Part shown: one piece after another, positions 1 through 12,587 of the stretch | Layout: every line of letters begins with the position of its first letter | Position numbering within the stretch: the stretch's first letter is position 1 | Assembly: GCF_019039055.1 (NCBI RefSeq) | Contig: NZ_JAHOPB010000003.1 | Coordinates: forward strand, 428,218-492,217 | DNA length: 64,000 bases | Source: Reyranella humidisoli | Lineage (GTDB): Bacteria; Pseudomonadota; Alphaproteobacteria; Reyranellales; Reyranellaceae | Direction of reading: 5' to 3' | The notes under the pieces: model-generated | Told to the model about the DNA's origin: nothing | What the model saw: only the letters and a program-made list of their open reading frames with translations | The model's database searches: none | Position numbers and translations under genes: made by a program

Positions 1-119
1 AGCAGGGCCGCGCAGGTCACGATCTGCGCCGGGCGGGCGCCGATCACGCGGCAGAAGAGGCCCGCGATCGCCGCCGCAACCAGCGGCAGGAAGACGATGA
101 GCTTGATGGCGAGATCCAT
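1..119 (-). CDS. nuoL: NADH-quinone oxidoreductase subunit L, N-terminal fragment
   Basis: This is the first 39 codons of the large antiporter-like membrane subunit of complex I; the gene continues beyond the left edge of the window. The fragment starts MDLAIKLIVFLPLVAAA, a hydrophobic first transmembrane helix, and follows nuoK by 12 bases in the same direction. Identification rests on the hydrophobic N-terminus and on position, since nuoL follows nuoK in nearly all nuo operons. Confidence 0.85.
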   Translation of the reverse strand, partial: MDLAIKLIVFLPLVAAAIAGLFCRVIGARPAQIVTCAAL

Positions 120-131
120 GATGAGTGCGCC

Positions 132-440
132 CTAGCCCTTCATCGCATTGATGTCTTCGACCTCGATCGTTCCGCGGTTGCGGAAGTAGACCACGAGGAT
201 GGCCAACCCGATCGCCGCTTCCGCGGCGGCCACGGTCAGCACCAGCATGGCGAAGATCTGGCCGACGATGTTGCCCTGGAAGACCGAGAAGGCCACCAGG
301 TTGATGTTCACCGCCAGCAGCATCAGCTCGACGCACATCAGGATCACGATGACGTTCTTGCGGTTCAGGAAGATGCCGAGGATGCCCATCGTGAACAGCA
401 CGGAGGCGACGGCGAGGTAGTGGCTGAGACCGATCGTCAT
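132..440 (-). CDS. nuoK: NADH-quinone oxidoreductase subunit K
   Basis: Small membrane subunit of complex I (homologue of ND4L), 102 residues, the normal family length. Three hydrophobic helices are visible, with the conserved membrane glutamates in the stretches CVELMLLAVN and AAAEAAIGLAI. The ATG at 440 shares one base with the nuoJ stop (TGATG), so translation is probably coupled; a GTG one codon earlier is the only alternative start. Confidence 0.97.
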   Translation of the reverse strand: MTIGLSHYLAVASVLFTMGILGIFLNRKNVIVILMCVELMLLAVNINLVAFSVFQGNIVGQIFAMLVLTVAAAEAAIGLAILVVYFRNRGTIEVEDINAMKG

Positions 441-1054
441 CACACGCCTCCCCGCGTCGGGACCTTGACCACCGTCATGGCCTGGTCCTTCGTGCGGTTG
501 ATCTGATCCCCCGCCTTCTGGCGACGGACGCCCGGCCGGCTGCGGAGCGTGAGCACGATGGCGCCGATCATGGCGACCAGCAGCACCAGCCCCGCGACCT
601 GGAACAGGTAGAAGTACTGGGTGTAGAGCACCCGGCCGATGGCGCGCGTATTGTCGATCGCCGCCACCTGCGCGCCGTGGGCATTCAGGCCCGCGATCGT
701 GGTCGAGCCGCTGCCGATGATCCCGACGCCCAGCAGCAGTTCGGCGAAGACGACCGCGCCGATCAGGGCGCCCACCGGGAAGTATTCGAGGAAGCCTTCC
801 CGCAGCTCCGTGAGATTGATGTCGAGCATCATGACCACGAAGAGGAAGAGCACCGCCACCGCGCCGACATAGACGATGACCAGGATCATCGCGATGAACT
901 CGGCGCCGATCAGCAGGAACAGCGCCGCGGCGTTGAAGAACGCCAGGATCAGGAACAGTACCGAATAGACGGGATTGCGCGACACCACGACCATGGCGGC
1001 AGCGGCCACCGTGATCGCAGCGAAGACGTAGAAGGCCAGCGCCTGGAGTATCAT
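440..1054 (-). CDS. nuoJ: NADH-quinone oxidoreductase subunit J
   Basis: Membrane subunit of complex I (ND6 homologue), 204 residues, with about five hydrophobic segments in the first 170 residues and a basic soluble tail. The stretch IVYVGAVAVLFLFVVMMLDI (about residues 59-78) is the conserved third helix, which carries the pi-bulge region in known structures. It lies between nuoI and nuoK in the usual operon order. Confidence 0.97.
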   Translation of the reverse strand: MILQALAFYVFAAITVAAAAMVVVSRNPVYSVLFLILAFFNAAALFLLIGAEFIAMILVIVYVGAVAVLFLFVVMMLDINLTELREGFLEYFPVGALIGAVVFAELLLGVGIIGSGSTTIAGLNAHGAQVAAIDNTRAIGRVLYTQYFYLFQVAGLVLLVAMIGAIVLTLRSRPGVRRQKAGDQINRTKDQAMTVVKVPTRGGV

Positions 1055-1076
1055 GATCTGTCTCCCCCGCCCCGGC

Positions 1077-1565
1077 TCAGCGATACGCCGCGTCGGAATG
1101 GAGATTGGCCGCGATCAGGCTCTCCCAGCGGTCGCCGTTCGCGAGCAGCTTATCCTTGTTGTACATGAGTTCCTCGCGCGTCTCGGTCGAGAACTCGAAG
1201 TTCGGCCCCTCGACGATCGCATCGACCGGGCAGGCCTCCTGGCAGAAGCCGCAGTAGATGCACTTGGTCATGTCGATGTCGTAGCGCGTGGTGCGGCGGC
1301 TGCCGTCGTCGCGCGGCTCGGCCTCGATGGTGATGGCCTGGGCCGGGCAGATCGCCTCGCACAGCTTGCACGCAATGCAGCGTTCCTCGCCGTTCGGATA
1401 GCGGCGCAGCGCATGCTCGCCGCGGAAGCGCGGGCTGAGCGGCCCCTTCTCGTAGGGGTAGTTCACCGTCACCTTGGGCTTGAACATGTACTTCAGGGTG
1501 AGGGCGAATCCCGCCACCAGCTCGGAGAGCAGGAAGGCGCGCGCGGTACGGTCGAGGGAAGCCAT
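1077..1565 (-). CDS. nuoI: NADH-quinone oxidoreductase subunit I (2x [4Fe-4S])
   Basis: Peripheral-arm subunit that relays electrons through clusters N6a and N6b towards subunit B. Two classical ferredoxin motifs are visible, CIACKLCEAICP and CIYCGFCQEACP. The length of 162 residues is normal for alphaproteobacteria. The N-terminus contains an amphipathic stretch (FLLSELVAGFALTLKYMF) typical of the membrane-associated surface. It lies 13 bases downstream of nuoH. Confidence 0.98.
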   Translation of the reverse strand: MASLDRTARAFLLSELVAGFALTLKYMFKPKVTVNYPYEKGPLSPRFRGEHALRRYPNGEERCIACKLCEAICPAQAITIEAEPRDDGSRRTTRYDIDMTKCIYCGFCQEACPVDAIVEGPNFEFSTETREELMYNKDKLLANGDRWESLIAANLHSDAAYR

Positions 1566-1578
1566 TTGGCGATTGCTC

Positions 1579-2616
1579 CTAGGGCTTCGGCAGCCAGCCG
1601 CCGAACGTCAGGACGGCAGCGGTGAGGACGACCCAGCCCAGCGAGACCGGCAGGAACACCTTCCAACCCAGGCGCATCAGCTGGTCGTAGCGGTAACGGG
1701 GCAGCGTGCCCTTGGTCCAGCTGAAGATGAACAGCAGGAAGGCGATCTTGAGGGCGAACCAGATGACGCCCGGCACGAGCGTGAATGGCGCATAGGGGAT
1801 CGGAGAATGCCAGCCGCCCAGGAACAGGACCGCGCCCAGGGCCGACAGCAGGATCATGTTGGCGTATTCGCCGAGGAAGAACAGGCCGAACGTCATGGCC
1901 GAATATTCGGTGTGGAAGCCCGCCACCAGTTCGGCTTCCGACATCGGCAGGTCGAACGGCGTGCGGTTCGTCTCGGCCAGCGCCGAGATGAAGAAGATGA
2001 CGAACATCGGCAGCAGCGGCAGCCAGTACCAGTTCCAGAACCAGCCGGACTGGGCGATCACCACATCCGAGAGGTTCAGCGAGCCGACGCAGAGCAGGAC
2101 GGTGATCAGCACGAAGCCGATCGAGACCTCGTAGGACACCATCTGCGCGGCCGAGCGCAGCGCGCCGAGAAATGCGTACTTCGAGTTCGAGGCCCAGCCG
2201 GCGATGATGATGCCGTAGACGCCGAGCGAGGAGATCGCGAACAGGTAGAGGATGCCGACATTGATGTCGGCGATGACCCAGCCATTGTCGAACGGCACGA
2301 CCGCCCAGGCGACCAGCGCCGTCATGAACGCGATCATCGGGGCAATGATGAACAGGATGCCGTTGGCACTCGACGGGATGATCGTCTCCTTGAGCACCAG
2401 CTTCAGCCCGTCGGCCATCGGCTGCAGCAGGCCGAACGGACCGACCACGTTGGGACCGCGGCGGAGCTGGATCGACGCCCAGATCTTGCGGTCGGCGTAG
2501 GTCATGTAGGCCACGGCCAGCAGCAGAGGCACGGTCACGGCCAGGCACTGCAGCAGGATCAGGATCGCGATGCCGAACCAGTTGGTCGTGAAGAAGGTGT
2601 GGATTTCGGCGTACAT
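1579..2616 (-). CDS. nuoH: NADH-quinone oxidoreductase subunit H
   Basis: Membrane subunit (ND1 homologue) that connects the peripheral arm to the membrane domain and contributes to the quinone channel; 345 residues with about eight hydrophobic helices. Conserved signatures include ADRKIWASIQLRRGPN near residue 45 and SEAELVAGFHTEYSAM, the acidic loop near the quinone site. The start lies 4 bases downstream of the nuoG stop. Confidence 0.98.
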   Translation of the reverse strand: MYAEIHTFFTTNWFGIAILILLQCLAVTVPLLLAVAYMTYADRKIWASIQLRRGPNVVGPFGLLQPMADGLKLVLKETIIPSSANGILFIIAPMIAFMTALVAWAVVPFDNGWVIADINVGILYLFAISSLGVYGIIIAGWASNSKYAFLGALRSAAQMVSYEVSIGFVLITVLLCVGSLNLSDVVIAQSGWFWNWYWLPLLPMFVIFFISALAETNRTPFDLPMSEAELVAGFHTEYSAMTFGLFFLGEYANMILLSALGAVLFLGGWHSPIPYAPFTLVPGVIWFALKIAFLLFIFSWTKGTLPRYRYDQLMRLGWKVFLPVSLGWVVLTAAVLTFGGWLPKP

Positions 2617-2620
2617 GCCC

Positions 2621-4669
2621 CTACTCCGCCGCCATGAGATGCGACCGCGAGGCCATGCAGTCGGCCATGGTCCGGGACGCGCGGCTGATCGGGCAGGTCA
2701 TGTAGAAGTTCGGCACCGCCGACTTGAACGGCGCATCGGTGGCGGCGCCAGGCTTGCCGAACGAACCCCACGTCGCCGGCGCCTGCTGGTCGATGGCGGC
2801 GAAGACCTTGTTTACGGCTACGAGGCGCGAACGGACCTGATGCAGCGTGTCGTACGGCAGCGTCTTGCCCAGCCGCTCCGACAGGGCGCGCAGGATCGCC
2901 CAGTCCTCGCGGGCATCGCCCGGCGGATAGCCGGCGCGGCGGCCGACCTGAACGCGGCCCTCCGTGTTCACGTAGATGCCGGGCTTCTCGGTATAGGCCG
3001 CGCCCGGCAGGATCACGTCGGCACGATGGGCGCCGGCATCGCCATGATGGCCCTGGTAGATCACGAAGGCCTTGCCGAGCTTCGTCGTGTCGATCTCGTC
3101 GGCGGCCAGCAGGAAGACCGCGTCGATCTCTTTCTTCTGGCAGCCTTCGAGGATGCCGGCGACGTCGCGGCCACCCTCGCCCGGCACCAGGCCGAGGTCG
3201 AGGCCGCCGACGCGGGCCGCCGCCGTGTGCAACACGGCAAAGCCGTTCCAGTCCTCGCGCACCGCGTTCAGCTTCTCGGCGAGTTCGCGAGCCATCGCCA
3301 GGACGGCGCCGCCGTCCTCGCGCGCCAGCGCGCCCATGCCGACGATGATCAGCGGGTGCTTCGCGCCCTGCAGCTTCTGGAAGAAGTCGAGCTTGCCGTC
3401 GACCAGTTCGCGCAAGGTCGCGGGGCCGGCGCCGAGACGCGCGACCGGGTAAGTCAGGTCCTCGGCCGGGCCGATGCTGGCGATGGCGACGTTGCCGTGG
3501 ACGTAGCGCTTGCGGATGCGCGCGTTCAGCACCGGCGATTCGGTGCGCGGGTTGGTGCCGATCAGCAGGATGGCATCGGCCTGGTCGATGCCGCGGACGC
3601 CCGGATTGAAGATGTAGCTGCCGCGAGGGCCGTCCAGCTTCGCGCCGTCCTGGCGGCAGTCGACGTTCGGCGAGCCCAGCGCCGTCATCAGGTCCTTGAG
3701 CGCCACCATCGATTCGGCGTCGCACTGGTCGCCGGCAATGGCAGCGATCCTGGCGCCGTCCATGCCATTCAGCTTCGCGGCGATGGCGCCGAACGCCTCG
3801 TCCCAGGTCGCCTCGACGAGCTTGTTGCCCTTGCGGACATAGGGGCGGTCGAGACGTTGGTGACGCAAGCCGTCGAGCGCGTGGCGCGTCTTGTCGGAGA
3901 TCCACTCCTCGTTCACGTCATCGTTCAGGCGCGGCAGAATCCGCATGACCTGCGCGCCGCGCGTATCGACGCGGATGTTGGCGCCCAGCGCGTCCAGTAC
4001 GTCGACCGACTCGGTCTTGGTGAGCTCCCAGGGGCGCGCCTCGAAAGCGTAGGGCTTGGAGGTCAGCGCGCCGACGGGGCAGAGATCCACAAGGTTGCCG
4101 GCCAGTTCCGTGGACAGCGCCTGCTCGACATAGGTCGTGACTTCCATGCTCTCGCCGCGCCCGGTGGCGCCGAGCTGCTCGACACCCGCGACCTCGGTCG
4201 CGAAGCGGATGCAGCGCGTGCAATGGATGCAGCGGTTCATCGAAGTCTTGACCAGCGGGCCCAGCTCCTTGTCGGGCACCGCGCGCTTGTTCTCGTGATA
4301 GCGGCTGCGGTCGAAACCGTAGGCCATCGCCTGATCCTGCAGATCGCACTCGCCGCCCTGGTCGCAGATCGGACAATCGAGCGGATGGTTGATCAGCAGG
4401 AATTCCATCACGCCCTTGCGTGCCTTCTGCACGGTCGGCGTCTGGGTGAAGATTTCCTGCTTGTCGGCAACCGGCAGCGCGCAGCTCGCCTGCGGCTTGG
4501 GCGGACCGGGCTTCACCTCGACCAGGCACATGCGGCAGTTGCCGGCGATGGACAGGCGGTCGTGGTAGCAGAAACGCGGGATCTCGACGCCCGCCAGTTC
4601 ACAGGCCTGCAGGACCGTGATGCCGGCCGGCACTTCCAGTTCGACGCCGTCGATCTTGACCTTGGGCAT
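2621..4669 (-). CDS. nuoG: NADH-quinone oxidoreductase subunit G
   Basis: Large Fe-S subunit of the NADH dehydrogenase module, 682 residues. The N-terminal 2Fe-2S ferredoxin domain shows FCYHDRLSIAGNCRMC with a fourth Cys in SCALPV. The His-Cys cluster motif follows (HPLDCPICDQGGECDL), then a 4Fe-4S motif (CIHCTRCIRF), and the rest is a molybdopterin-oxidoreductase-like domain without a cofactor in this family. The length fits the short alphaproteobacterial/mitochondrial type rather than the roughly 900-residue enterobacterial form. Confidence 0.98.
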   Translation of the reverse strand: MPKVKIDGVELEVPAGITVLQACELAGVEIPRFCYHDRLSIAGNCRMCLVEVKPGPPKPQASCALPVADKQEIFTQTPTVQKARKGVMEFLLINHPLDCPICDQGGECDLQDQAMAYGFDRSRYHENKRAVPDKELGPLVKTSMNRCIHCTRCIRFATEVAGVEQLGATGRGESMEVTTYVEQALSTELAGNLVDLCPVGALTSKPYAFEARPWELTKTESVDVLDALGANIRVDTRGAQVMRILPRLNDDVNEEWISDKTRHALDGLRHQRLDRPYVRKGNKLVEATWDEAFGAIAAKLNGMDGARIAAIAGDQCDAESMVALKDLMTALGSPNVDCRQDGAKLDGPRGSYIFNPGVRGIDQADAILLIGTNPRTESPVLNARIRKRYVHGNVAIASIGPAEDLTYPVARLGAGPATLRELVDGKLDFFQKLQGAKHPLIIVGMGALAREDGGAVLAMARELAEKLNAVREDWNGFAVLHTAAARVGGLDLGLVPGEGGRDVAGILEGCQKKEIDAVFLLAADEIDTTKLGKAFVIYQGHHGDAGAHRADVILPGAAYTEKPGIYVNTEGRVQVGRRAGYPPGDAREDWAILRALSERLGKTLPYDTLHQVRSRLVAVNKVFAAIDQQAPATWGSFGKPGAATDAPFKSAVPNFYMTCPISRASRTMADCMASRSHLMAAE

Positions 4670-4684
4670 TGACTGCTCCCCGCC

Positions 4685-5968
<1,284 letters not shown>

Positions 5969-5972
5969 CGTC

Positions 5973-6554
5973 CTACTCGCCCTTCAGCGTTGTCGGGCCG
6001 CCCTCGGGCGCCGACGTCTGGCGGTCCACCTGCGGTCCGGGCTTCGGCGTTTCGCCGCGGCGGAACGCATCGAGCACTTTGTTGATCGAGGCCTCGTCGA
6101 GATCCTCGTAGAAATCGTCGTTGATCTGCACGACCGGCGCGTTCACGCAGCCGCCGAGGCACTCGACCTCCTGCACGCTGAACGTCTCGCCGTCCGCGGC
6201 ATGCTGGCAGGCCTTCATCACCGCATCCGAGCCGCGCAGCCAGCACGGCGTCGTGGTGCAGACCTGCAGCAGGTACTTACCCTTCGGCCGCAGCTGGAAC
6301 ATCGTATAGAACGTCGCGACCTCGTAGACGCGGATCGGCGCCATATCGAGGATGCGCGCCACCTCGTTCATCGCCGCGCGCGGCAGCCAGCCCTGCTGAC
6401 GCTGCGCGAGGTCGAGCACCGCAATCACGGCGCTGGCCTGGCGACCTGGCGGATAGTGGGCAATCTGCTCCTCGACCTTCGCCATGTACTCGGGCGTGAA
6501 GGAAAAGTGCGCGACCTGAGGGACGTCCTTGGGGTCGGCGGTGATCATCGCCAT
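5973..6554 (-). CDS. nuoE: NADH-quinone oxidoreductase subunit E (2Fe-2S)
   Basis: The 24-kDa 2Fe-2S subunit of the NADH dehydrogenase module. The four cluster cysteines appear as CTTTPCWLRG and, about 40 residues later, VECLGGCVNAP. The reading frame stays open upstream into nuoD, but the ATG at 6554 (MAMITADPKD) is chosen because it lies 11 bases after the nuoD stop and gives 193 residues. The C-terminal tail after the domain is proline-rich and variable. Confidence 0.96.
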   Translation of the reverse strand: MAMITADPKDVPQVAHFSFTPEYMAKVEEQIAHYPPGRQASAVIAVLDLAQRQQGWLPRAAMNEVARILDMAPIRVYEVATFYTMFQLRPKGKYLLQVCTTTPCWLRGSDAVMKACQHAADGETFSVQEVECLGGCVNAPVVQINDDFYEDLDEASINKVLDAFRRGETPKPGPQVDRQTSAPEGGPTTLKGE

Positions 6555-6565
6555 CGCTTCGTCTC

Positions 6566-7750
6566 CTAGCGGTCGATCTCGCCGAACACGATGTCGAGCG
6601 AACCGATGTTCGCCGACATGTCGGCGAGCTGGTGGCCCTTGGTCATCATGTCGAGCGCCTGCAGGTGCGGGAACCCGGGAGCGCGGATCTTGCAACGGTA
6701 CGGCTTGTTGGTTCCGTCGGACACGAGATAGACGCCGAACTCGCCCTTGGGGGCCTCGACCGCCGTGTAGGTCTCGCCCGCCGGCACCTTGTAGCCCTCG
6801 GTGTAGAGCTTGAAGTGGTGGATCAGCGCTTCCATCGAACCCTTCATCTCGCCCCGGCGCGGCGGCGAGATCTTGCGATCATCGACGCGCACCGCACCGC
6901 CCACCGTACGCAGCGCCTTTACGCACTGCTCCATGATGCGGACGCTCTGGTACATCTCTTCGATGCGCACCAGATAGCGTGCGTAGCAGTCACCGGTCTT
7001 GCCGACCGGGATGTCGAAATCCATGCGTTCGTAGACATCGTAGGGCTGCGACTTGCGCAGGTCCCACGGCAGGCCCGAGGCGCGGATCAGCGGGCCCGAG
7101 AACCCCCAGTCGAGTGCCTGCTCCGCCGAGACGACGCCGATGTCGACCGTGCGCTGACGGAAGATGCGGTTGTCGTTCAGCAGGTTTTCGATGTCCTTCA
7201 TGAACGGATAGAACTGCTTGATCCATCCATCCATGGAATCGAGCATGCCATCCGGAAGGTCCTGGTGAACGCCGCCCGGCCGGAAATAGGCCGCGTGCAT
7301 GCGCGAGCCGCTCACCTGCTCATAGTATTCCATCAGCAGCTCGCGCTGCTCGAAGCCCCAGAGCGGCGGCGTCAGCGCACCGACGTCCATCGCGAAGGTC
7401 GTGACATTCAGCAGATGGTTCAGGATGCGGGTGATCTCGGAGAACAGCACGCGGATGTACTGTCCCCGCTCCGGCGCCTCGATGCCCAGCAGCTTCTCGA
7501 CGGCGAGCGCGTAGGCATGCTCCTGGTTCATCGGCGACACGTAGTCGAGCCGGTCGAAGTAAGGCACCGCCTGCAGGTAGCTCTTGTACTCGATCAGCTT
7601 CTCGGTGCCGCGATGCAGCAGCCCGATGTGCGGATCGCAGCGCTCGACGATCTCGCCGTCCATCTCGACGACGAGGCGCAGCACGCCGTGGGCCGCGGGA
7701 TGCTGCGGCCCGAAGTTCATCGTCAGGGTCTTGATCTCGACGTCGGACAT
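6566..7750 (-). CDS. nuoD: NADH-quinone oxidoreductase subunit D
   Basis: The 49-kDa subunit, related to NiFe hydrogenase large subunits, which forms the quinone pocket with NuoB; 394 residues. The signature NFGPQHPAAHGVLR sits at the N-terminus and contains the quinone-binding histidine segment. The start at 7750 (MSDVEIKTLT) is chosen because it lies one base after the nuoC stop. The final residues DIVFGEIDR are the conserved C-terminus. Confidence 0.98.
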   Translation of the reverse strand: MSDVEIKTLTMNFGPQHPAAHGVLRLVVEMDGEIVERCDPHIGLLHRGTEKLIEYKSYLQAVPYFDRLDYVSPMNQEHAYALAVEKLLGIEAPERGQYIRVLFSEITRILNHLLNVTTFAMDVGALTPPLWGFEQRELLMEYYEQVSGSRMHAAYFRPGGVHQDLPDGMLDSMDGWIKQFYPFMKDIENLLNDNRIFRQRTVDIGVVSAEQALDWGFSGPLIRASGLPWDLRKSQPYDVYERMDFDIPVGKTGDCYARYLVRIEEMYQSVRIMEQCVKALRTVGGAVRVDDRKISPPRRGEMKGSMEALIHHFKLYTEGYKVPAGETYTAVEAPKGEFGVYLVSDGTNKPYRCKIRAPGFPHLQALDMMTKGHQLADMSANIGSLDIVFGEIDR

Positions 7751-7751
7751 G

Positions 7752-8381
7752 TCAGTTCGCCTTCGCCGGTTCGGCGGCCTTTTCCTGGGCCTTCTCGTCA
7801 CCCGGCAGGATCTGCGGCGCACCTTCCCACGGGCTGAGGAAGTCGAAGCGGCGGAATTCCTGGGCGAGCTTGACCGGTTCGTAGACCACGCGCTTCTGCA
7901 CGTCGTCCCAGCGCAGCTCGACGAAGCCGGTCAACGGGAAGTCCTTGCGCAGCGGGTGCCCTTCGAAACCGTAGTCCGTCAGGATTCGGCGAAGGTCGGG
8001 ATGATCGGAGAACCAGACGCCGTAGAGGTCGTAGGTCTCGCGCTCGAACCAGCCGGCCGAGCTGAACACCGGCGCGGCCGACGGCACCGGCGTCGTCTCG
8101 TCGGTCGCGACCTTCAGGCGGATGCGCTGATTTAGTTTCAGGCTGAGCAGATTGTAGACGACGTCGAAGCGCTTCTCGCGCTCGGGCCAGTCGACACCGC
8201 AGATGTCGATGAGCTGCTTGAACAGGCACTTCGGGTCGTCGCGCAGAAAGGTCAGGAGCGCCAGCACCTTATCCGGCGTCGTCTCGAGCATCAGCTCGCC
8301 GAGGCGCACTTCCGTCTTCGACGCCACGCCCGCCTGCGCCTGCGCGATATGGGCTGCCAGTTCCTTGAGGGCCTCGCTCAT
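7752..8381 (-). CDS. nuoC: NADH-quinone oxidoreductase subunit C
   Basis: The 30-kDa hydrophilic subunit of the connecting module, 209 residues. The family signature ERETYDLYGVWFSDHPDLRR lies near residues 110-130, followed by GFEGHPLRKDFP. The gene is separate from nuoD, unlike the nuoCD fusion of enterobacteria. Its ATG shares one base with the nuoB stop. The C-terminal tail is Ala/Lys-rich and variable. Confidence 0.97.
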   Translation of the reverse strand: MSEALKELAAHIAQAQAGVASKTEVRLGELMLETTPDKVLALLTFLRDDPKCLFKQLIDICGVDWPEREKRFDVVYNLLSLKLNQRIRLKVATDETTPVPSAAPVFSSAGWFERETYDLYGVWFSDHPDLRRILTDYGFEGHPLRKDFPLTGFVELRWDDVQKRVVYEPVKLAQEFRRFDFLSPWEGAPQILPGDEKAQEKAAEPAKAN

Positions 8382-8914
8382 CAGCGCACCAGCGTGCCCG
8401 TGCGGCGGACTTTCTTCTGCAGCTGCAGAACGCCGTAGAGCAGCGCCTCGGCGGTCGGCGGGCAGCCCGGCACATAGACGTCGACCGGCACGATGCGATC
8501 GCAGCCGCGCACGACGGAGTAGCTGTAGTGATAGTAGCCGCCACCGTTGGCGCAGGAGCCCATCGAGATCACGTAGCGCGGCTCGGCCATCTGGTCGTAG
8601 ACCTTGCGCAGCGCCGGCGCCATCTTGTTGGTCAACGTGCCGGCCACGATCATCACGTCGGCAGCGCGCGGGCTCGGCATCGGCGCGAAGCCGAAACGGT
8701 CGAGATCGTAGCGGCTCATCCAGCAGTGGATCATCTCAACGCCGCAGCAGGCCAGACCGAAGGTCAGGCCCCACATCGAACCGGTACGCGCCCAGTTCAC
8801 CAGCTTGTCGAGCTGGGCCACGACGAAGCCCTTGTCGGCCAGTTCGTCATTGAGGGCCCGCGACAGCGCCGCCTCGGCGGCCGTGCCGGGCTTGGCCGGA
8901 GTGATCACTCCCAT
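8381..8914 (-). CDS. nuoB: NADH-quinone oxidoreductase subunit B (cluster N2)
   Basis: Subunit that carries the terminal cluster N2 and reduces quinone, 177 residues. The tandem-cysteine signature GLACCGVEMIHC and the downstream GSCANGGGYYHYSYSVVRGC and VPGCPPTAEALLYG motifs supply the N2 ligands. It overlaps the nuoA end by 10 bases. The N-terminal extension of about 20 residues before ALNDEL is variable in the family. Confidence 0.98.
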   Translation of the reverse strand: MGVITPAKPGTAAEAALSRALNDELADKGFVVAQLDKLVNWARTGSMWGLTFGLACCGVEMIHCWMSRYDLDRFGFAPMPSPRAADVMIVAGTLTNKMAPALRKVYDQMAEPRYVISMGSCANGGGYYHYSYSVVRGCDRIVPVDVYVPGCPPTAEALLYGVLQLQKKVRRTGTLVR

Positions 8915-9270
8915 TCCAGGGCTCCCTTACGCCATTCGTAGATGAAGCCCACCGTCAGCACGCCGAGGAAGAGCATCATCGACCAGAAACCAAAGAGGCC
9001 GATGTCGCCCAGCGCCACGGCCCACGGAAACAGGAACGCGACTTCGAGGTCGAAAATGATGAAGAGGATCGCCACCAGATAGAAGCGCACGTCGAACTGT
9101 CCGCGCGCGTCGTCGAACGGCGCGAAGCCGCACTCGAAGGGCGACAGTTTCTCGGAGTTCGGATTCTGGCGGGCGATCAGGTACGACCCGCCGAGCATGG
9201 CGCAGACCAGCCCGAAGGCTAGTCCGAGGAAGATCAGGATTGGCAGGTATTCCCGCAGAAGAGCTTCCAT
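8905..9270 (-). CDS. nuoA: NADH-quinone oxidoreductase subunit A
   Basis: First gene of the nuo operon; membrane subunit (ND3 homologue) with three helices. The loop signature KLSPFECGFAPFDDARGQFDV contains the cysteine of the conformational loop. The ATG at 9270 is preceded by AAGGGG at a good distance, so it is preferred over a GTG two codons upstream. The product is 121 residues. Confidence 0.97.
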   Translation of the reverse strand: MEALLREYLPILIFLGLAFGLVCAMLGGSYLIARQNPNSEKLSPFECGFAPFDDARGQFDVRFYLVAILFIIFDLEVAFLFPWAVALGDIGLFGFWSMMLFLGVLTVGFIYEWRKGALEWE

Positions 9271-9315
9271 CGCCACCCCTTGCGCCCTGTTTTTATGGGC
9301 TGCCAGTGTTTGGGC

Positions 9316-9392
9316 TGGCGCGAGCGACGGGACTCGAACCCGCGACCTCCGGCGTGACAGGCCGGCATTCTAACCAACTGAACTACGCCCGC
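9316..9392 (-). tRNA. tRNA-Asp (anticodon GTC)
   Basis: A full cloverleaf can be drawn on the minus strand. The acceptor pairs GCGGGCG with CGCTCGC, the D arm is AGTTCAGTTGGTTAGAAT, the anticodon stem-loop is GCCGGCCTGTCACGCCGG-like with anticodon GTC, the T arm contains GGTTCGAGTCC, and CCA is encoded. Length is 77 bases. It lies between HU/tRNA-Val and nuoA, a placement typical of alphaproteobacteria. Confidence 0.97.
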
Positions 9393-9532
9393 TTTCTCAG
9401 CCCCAAACGGCGCGCGGAGAGATATAGGAGCGCCTTTGGAGTGTCAAGCATGTTGCACCCGCGAAAAGATGCACAAATGCCCGATATTTCAACGTGTTCC
9501 GTCCAAGACGTGACGACCAGCGAAACTGGGGC

Positions 9533-9607
9533 TGGTGGGCGATGACGGGATCGAACCGCCGACCGCTCCCGTGTAAAGGGAATGCTCTACCGCTGAGCTA
9601 ATCGCCC
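9533..9607 (-). tRNA. tRNA-Val (anticodon TAC)
   Basis: Minus-strand cloverleaf of 75 bases. The acceptor pairs GGGCGAT with ATCGCCC, the D arm contains TAGCTCAGCGGTAGAGC, the anticodon loop reads TTTACAC with anticodon TAC, the T arm contains GGTTCGATCC, and CCA is encoded. It reads in the same direction as HU and tRNA-Asp. Confidence 0.97.
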
Positions 9608-9641
9608 GCCGAGGGTGGTAGCACAGCGAGGAGAAAAATGC

Positions 9642-9914
9642 CTAGTTGATCGCATCCTTCAGGGTCTTGCTGGCCTTGAAACGCGGCACGATGGCCGCCG
9701 GAATCTTGATCTTCTCGCCAGTCTGGGGGTTACGCCCCTCGCCTGCCTTGCGCTTGGTCACCTGAAACGTGCCGAAGCCGACCAGGAGGACCTTTTCCTT
9801 CTTCTTCAGCGACTTGGTAATCACCGTGAGGATCGAATCGACGGCATTTGCAGCATCGACTTTGGACAGGTTCGTCGAAGCGGCGACGGCGGCAATCAGA
9901 TCGTGCTTGTTCAC
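9642..9914 (-). CDS. hupB: DNA-binding protein HU
   Basis: Histone-like nucleoid protein that bends DNA as a dimer, 90 residues. It shows the HU/IHF signature GFGTFQVTKRKAGEGRNPQTG followed by the beta-arm end IPAAIVPRFKASKTLKDAI. The start is a GTG at 9914 (MNKHDLIAAV), with AGAGG about 8 bases upstream; upstream in-frame codons do not look like HU. HU next to lon is the usual alphaproteobacterial arrangement. Confidence 0.97.
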   Translation of the reverse strand: MNKHDLIAAVAASTNLSKVDAANAVDSILTVITKSLKKKEKVLLVGFGTFQVTKRKAGEGRNPQTGEKIKIPAAIVPRFKASKTLKDAIN

Positions 9915-10040
9915 GGGCGAGCCTCTGGGTGGTCCGGCAGCCCTCAAGTGTAAGGGCGGCCGGAAAACGGCGTCAACGCCGGAGTACCACATTTTGTAGG
10001 TTTGGCCGATGATCGACCGCACCCGTTGCGTAAAAATGAC

Positions 10041-10066
10041 GAAGCCCCGGATCGCTCCGGGGCTTC
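10041..10066 (-). terminator. Intrinsic terminator downstream of lon
   Basis: Perfect 10-bp stem (GAAGCCCCGG paired with CCGGGGCTTC) with a 6-base loop, about 24 bases after the lon stop. On the minus strand a run of five T follows after a few bases (TCATTTTTACG). The other strand also has a T-rich flank, so it may work in both directions. Confidence 0.8.
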
Positions 10067-10090
10067 GCCTTTTGGTTTTCCCGAACGCGT

Positions 10091-12490
<2,400 letters not shown>

Positions 12491-12587
12491 GATGCCTCGC
12501 AACGTACGCTGTTAGAGCTACCCGCGCCGGGGCCGGCGATCCCCTGCGGGCGATCCTCGGCACGCGAACGCGCGCACTCGATGTCAG

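Noticed and set aside
2570..4672. 700-codon plus-strand frame opposite nuoG
   Set aside because: Same antisense artefact; nuoG on the other strand is certain.
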